Part shown: in pieces, positions 63,198-64,000 of the stretch
Layout of the letters: every line of letters starts with the position of its first letter
How positions within the stretch are numbered: the first letter of the stretch is position 1
Source of the DNA: Pseudonocardia sp. C8
GTDB taxonomy: Bacteria; Actinomycetota; Actinomycetes; Mycobacteriales; Pseudonocardiaceae
Assembly (NCBI RefSeq): GCF_014267175.1
Contig: NZ_JACMTR010000002.1
Coordinates: 3,249,501 to 3,313,500, forward strand
DNA: 64,000 bases
Direction: 5' to 3'
The notes under the pieces: generated by a model
Seen by the model: only the letters and a program-made list of their open reading frames with translations
Told to the model about the DNA's origin: nothing
Database searches by the model: none
Made by a program: the position numbers and the translations under genes

Positions 63198-64000
63198 TCA
63201 GCCGAGCGGCCGGCGCAGCAACGCGAGGTACATGGCGTCGGTGCCGTGCCGGTGCGGCCACAGCTGCACGGCCGGCCCGGCACCGAGGCCGGGCATGCCC
63301 TCCGGCAGGACGGCACGGGCGTCGAGCTGCTCGACCGGGCCCGCCGGGCCGGGCCGCCCCGGGCGGCCGACGATCCGGCCGACGACGCCCGCGGTCTCCG
63401 ACACGTGCGGCGAGCAGGTCACGTAGGCGACCACGCCGCCGGGGCGGACGTGGCCCAGCGCCGCGACGAGCAGCTCGCGCTGGAGCCGGGTGAGCGCGGC
63501 GGTGTCCTCCGGGCGGCGGCGCCACCGGGCCTCGGGGCGGCGGCGCAGCGCGCCGAGTCCGGTGCAGGGCGCGTCGACGAACACGCGGTCGTACTCGCCG
63601 GCGGGCAGCGGGGCCTCGCGGCCGTCGGCGACGTGCACGGTCACCGGGAGCTCGGCGGTCGCCGCCCGGACCAGGCCGGCGCGGTGCTCGCTCGACTCGA
63701 CCGCGTCGAGGGTGCCGCCGTGCGCGGCGACCAGGCCGCCGAGCAGCGACGCCTTGCCGCCCGGGCCGGCGCACAGGTCCAGCCAGCGGCCGGTGTCCTC
63801 GCCGAGGAGCTCGGCACGTGCCAGCGCGGCGGCGACGAGCTGGCTGCCCTCGTCCTGGACGACGGCGAGTCCCTCGGCGACGGCGTCGAGCTCCCCGATG
63901 TCGCCGCTTCCCGGCTCCAGGTGCACGCCGTACGGCGACCACGGCGCCTGCTCGCCGCCGGTGGCCAGGGCGAGCTCCTCGGCGGTGATCTCCCCGGGGC
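63198..64000 (-). CDS. rsmB: 16S rRNA (cytosine-5)-methyltransferase RsmB/Fmu (C-terminal part, cut by window edge)
   Basis: The visible 267 residues continue beyond the right edge, where EITAEELALATGGEQAPWS precedes the catalytic domain. The SAM loop is LDLCAGPGGKASLLGG, the releasing cysteine is in DAPCTGLGALRR and the nucleophile cysteine in YVTCSPHVSET. This is the RsmB/Sun family that methylates C967-type positions of 16S rRNA. The N-terminal NusB-like domain lies outside the window. M. tuberculosis Rv1407 precedes rpe in the same way. Confidence 0.93.
   Translation of the reverse strand, partial: PGEITAEELALATGGEQAPWSPYGVHLEPGSGDIGELDAVAEGLAVVQDEGSQLVAAALARAELLGEDTGRWLDLCAGPGGKASLLGGLVAAHGGTLDAVESSEHRAGLVRAATAELPVTVHVADGREAPLPAGEYDRVFVDAPCTGLGALRRRPEARWRRRPEDTAALTRLQRELLVAALGHVRPGGVVAYVTCSPHVSETAGVVGRIVGRPGRPGPAGPVEQLDARAVLPEGMPGLGAGPAVQLWPHRHGTDAMYLALLRRPLG

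Overview
The window is chromosomal DNA of a very G+C-rich actinobacterium, most likely Pseudonocardia or a close relative (Pseudonocardiaceae). Evidence: GTG and TTG starts are common, stop/start overlaps of the ATGA/GTGA type are frequent, and the gene set is actinobacterial: ergothioneine genes egtA/egtB, RbpA, WhiA, SufR, OpcA, the mannosyltransferase MptB, an Rv1636-like stress protein and an Rv1264-like adenylate cyclase. From recollection of the M. tuberculosis H37Rv map, most of the window is collinear with Rv1407 (rsmB/fmu) to Rv1474 (acnR-like), read right to left, with local insertions and losses. I see no rRNA, tRNA, transposase, phage, CRISPR or defence genes; this is core chromosome, not an accessory island.

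Layout. 1-1494 (-): start of egtB and egtA (ergothioneine). 1583-3839 (+): AcnR-like TetR regulator with dihydroxyacetone kinase subunits dhaK and dhaL. 3850-8019 (-): ABC exporter, a 69-aa HTH protein and an ABC-F ATPase. 8167-11958 (+): SDR oxidoreductase, lycopene cyclase, and a universal stress protein/adenylate cyclase pair. 12116-18798 (-): sufR-sufB-sufD-sufC-sufS-sufU-sufT, a complete Fe-S assembly operon with its regulator first. 18931-23348 (+): mptB, an ABC ATPase/permease pair and ctaA. 23349-24338: about 1 kb without genes, filled with repeats. 24339-29155 (+): a BCCT transporter, then a LolA-like exported protein with its own ABC ATPase and permease. 29232-32271 (+): quinone oxidoreductase and S9 peptidase. 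32291-33340 (-): ctaB. 33771-42147 (+): pentose phosphate operon tkt-tal-(degenerate pgi)-zwf-opcA-pgl. 42224-45125 (+): purT, a tandem hairpin-repeat array and a patatin-like lipase. 45154-47905 (-): trpB2, TylF-like methyltransferase, rbpA, secG. 48069-51099 (-): gap-pgk-tpiA. 51345-57199 (-): uvrC-rapZ-yvcK-whiA and a hypothetical protein. 57441-58223 (+): DUF2786 protein. 58245-64000 (-): rsmB-rpe-ribD-ribE-ribBA-ribH and a PH-domain membrane protein.

How the genes work together. The central block joins lower glycolysis (gap, pgk, tpiA) with the oxidative and non-oxidative pentose phosphate pathway (zwf, opcA, pgl, tkt, tal, rpe). That pathway supplies NADPH and the ribulose-5-phosphate used by the rib genes. 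ctaA and ctaB make haem A for cytochrome oxidase. The suf operon supplies Fe-S clusters under SufR.

The most unusual signals are these. (1) An intact open reading frame sits at the pgi position of the pentose phosphate operon but has lost the recognisable isomerase catalytic and phosphate-binding motifs. (2) A roughly 62-bp tandem repeat occurs in two intergenic arrays in opposite orientation, and in the better-preserved array each unit can fold into a hairpin that is largely retained. (3) A short 31-33-bp element is dispersed between genes and is also found in frame inside pgk and, in a related form, mptB. (4) An Rv1636-type (cAMP-binding family) stress protein lies three bases upstream of an adenylate cyclase gene. 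(5) SufR carries a long repeat-bearing C-terminal tail. No new defence or secretion system was found.
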